A program made the translations under genes and the position numbers. Positions 5,574 to 6,459 of a DNA stretch of 6,459 nt are shown here, piece after piece (the stretch's first letter is position 1; every line of letters starts with the position of its first letter). The stretch is from JANXQG01 sp037147235 (lineage in GTDB: Bacteria > Planctomycetota > Planctomycetia > Pirellulales > Thermoguttaceae), in contig JBAWVO010000347.1 in the NCBI GenBank assembly GCA_037147235.1, positions 1 through 6,459 on the forward strand, written 5' to 3'. Under the pieces are notes generated by a model that had not been told where the DNA came from, did no database searches, and was given only the letters and a program-made list of their open reading frames with translations.

Positions 5574-6377
5574 TCAATTGGCTTTAGCCAGAACGATGGC
5601 TCCGCCCAGCCAGCCTTGTTCGATGCAGTGCAACATGTCGGAATAATCGCTTTCAATGTAGTCGTACCATGCCTTGCCGTACTGTTCGATTATGGCCGCG
5701 CGTTTGCTCTGAATCTTCCCGACCAGTTGGCGATACCAATTCAAATATCGTTCAGACAAATCCACAACCGAATCCAAGCTCCAGCCGGTTTGGGTCAGTT
5801 TAGCAGGCAGTCTCGCCAGGTTTAACGGATGCCAGTATTCAAACCGCGCCACGCTAGGTTCGCGACGCTCAAACTGGCCTGTCGGGTCGGTGTAATCGAA
5901 AATGGCAAGCACAGCCGCATCATCCGCCACACTTCGCAGTTGCTCCAAGGCTAGGGCTTGATTGGGAAAGGCATAAAAGGCATTGAATAGAAAGATTAGG
6001 CCAAAATTTTCCTTGAAATGTTCAGATAGCCTTTCCACATCTGCTATATGGAATCGAACCAAGGGGTAACGCTGGCGTGCTTCGTTTATGGAAGCCTCAT
6101 CAATATCCATGCCAAATATTGGCCCCCAACCCTGACGGCGAATGTAGTCTGCCGTGCCGCCGCGTCCGCAGCCAACATCAAGGATTGTCCCAGTTTGATT
6201 CCGGGGGACATGTTCCAGCACCAGCCGGATCGATTCTTCCTCACCGGCATGGGCATAGTCGCCTTCGCGGATCATGGCGAGGATGGCCTTGCCTTCGTGA
6301 GAGTTCATGTGCATGGTGGATGTATCCAGAATTTCAGATAAGTTATACTGTCCGCGGTTGAGATTGTCCCAATCCAT
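5574..6377 (-). CDS. Class I SAM-dependent methyltransferase
   Basis: A 267-aa soluble enzyme expected to transfer a methyl group from S-adenosylmethionine; the substrate is unknown. The Rossmann core is clear: motif I LDVGCGRGGTADYI (residues about 66-79), an acidic residue at the end of strand 2 (FGMDID, 88-93), FHIADVERL (109-117) and the motif IV region FGLIFLFNAFYAFP (125-138), followed by LAIFDYTD (157-164). The N-terminal part (YNLSEILD, MHMNSHEGKAI, REGDYAHAGEEESI) and the C-terminal helical part (YLNWYRQLVGKI, LGGAIVLAK) recall, from memory, methyltransferases of Legionella/Coxiella-type gammaproteobacteria. The gene appears somewhat more AT-rich than its neighbours, so acquisition by transfer is possible. 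ATG 6377 is the first start, but it lacks a good ribosome site (only GGGCTGGT precedes it); ATG 6314 is a poorer alternative because it would drop conserved-looking residues. No promoter could be assigned in the 82 bases upstream. Confidence 0.9.
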   Translation of the reverse strand: MDWDNLNRGQYNLSEILDTSTMHMNSHEGKAILAMIREGDYAHAGEEESIRLVLEHVPRNQTGTILDVGCGRGGTADYIRRQGWGPIFGMDIDEASINEARQRYPLVRFHIADVERLSEHFKENFGLIFLFNAFYAFPNQALALEQLRSVADDAAVLAIFDYTDPTGQFERREPSVARFEYWHPLNLARLPAKLTQTGWSLDSVVDLSERYLNWYRQLVGKIQSKRAAIIEQYGKAWYDYIESDYSDMLHCIEQGWLGGAIVLAKAN

Positions 6378-6380
6378 ACC

Positions 6381-6400
6381 AGCCCGAAGCGCAAGCGAGG
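6381..6400. repeat. Possible dispersed planctomycete intergenic repeat
   Basis: The motif AGCCCGAAGCGCAAGCGAGG resembles a short GC-rich element that I recall as frequent between genes in Pirellulales genomes. Only one copy is present here, so this rests on memory rather than repetition in the window. It contains the small palindromic core CGCAAGCG-like segment and occupies the place where the methyltransferase ribosome site would be expected, three bases before its ATG. Confidence 0.25.
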
Positions 6401-6459
6401 CAACGACTTAGCGACCGCGCAAAAATAACCTGAACAATTTTTATCTTCGTGGTAACAGT

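Overview
The window looks like a fairly ordinary piece of chromosome from a bacterium of the Planctomycetota, probably Pirellulales-like. This is inferred from three things: a secreted Tyr/Pro-rich protein ending in a VWV...KVYV.GQP.RNLL..ITP motif that I associate with planctomycetes, a decayed HTH gene of a type I recall beside recombinases in such genomes, and loose gene packing with long intergenic stretches. No database search was possible, so the taxonomic call is tentative.

Layout. Positions 1-660 hold no convincing intact gene. There are two short open stretches that may be a decayed gene, a good intrinsic terminator (305-346, + strand), a 4 x 7 bp tandem repeat (508-535) and a candidate promoter. 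661-2541 (+) encodes a 626-aa cytoplasmic protein with an N-terminal TPR-like region, two tandem copies of an alpha/beta-like module (an internal duplication visible by eye) and a C-terminal DUF6930/DUF7309-like region. Just downstream, in the same reading frame but beyond stop codons, lies a PEP-CTERM-like membrane anchor with a basic tail (2611-2793), probably a gene relic. 2844-3536 (-) is the secreted Tyr-rich repeat protein. It has a structured leader (a short palindrome plus a nested inverted repeat) and recurring TGCGAC motifs upstream.

The region 3537-4021 is non-coding. 4162-4884 (-) is a secreted class A (PAP2-fold) acid phosphatase with all signature residues present. It overlaps by one base (TGATG) a 46-codon open frame (4022-4162, -) that looks protein-coding and that I do not recognise. 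Between the phosphatase and 5573 lies a hairpin that abuts a candidate phosphatase promoter, followed by a clear pseudogene of an HTH protein (5229-5506, -) with one frameshift and one in-frame TAG. 5574-6377 (-) is an intact class I SAM-dependent methyltransferase.

The genes do not form an evident pathway. Two are exported (Tyr-rich protein, phosphatase) and two are cytoplasmic (TPR/DUF protein, methyltransferase). The pseudogene and anchor relic suggest a region that has gained and lost accessory DNA. I found no defence system, CRISPR array, RNA gene or intact mobile element. The most useful leads are the duplicated module in the TPR/DUF protein, the translationally coupled 46-aa frame, the anchor relic and the structured leader of the Tyr-rich protein gene.
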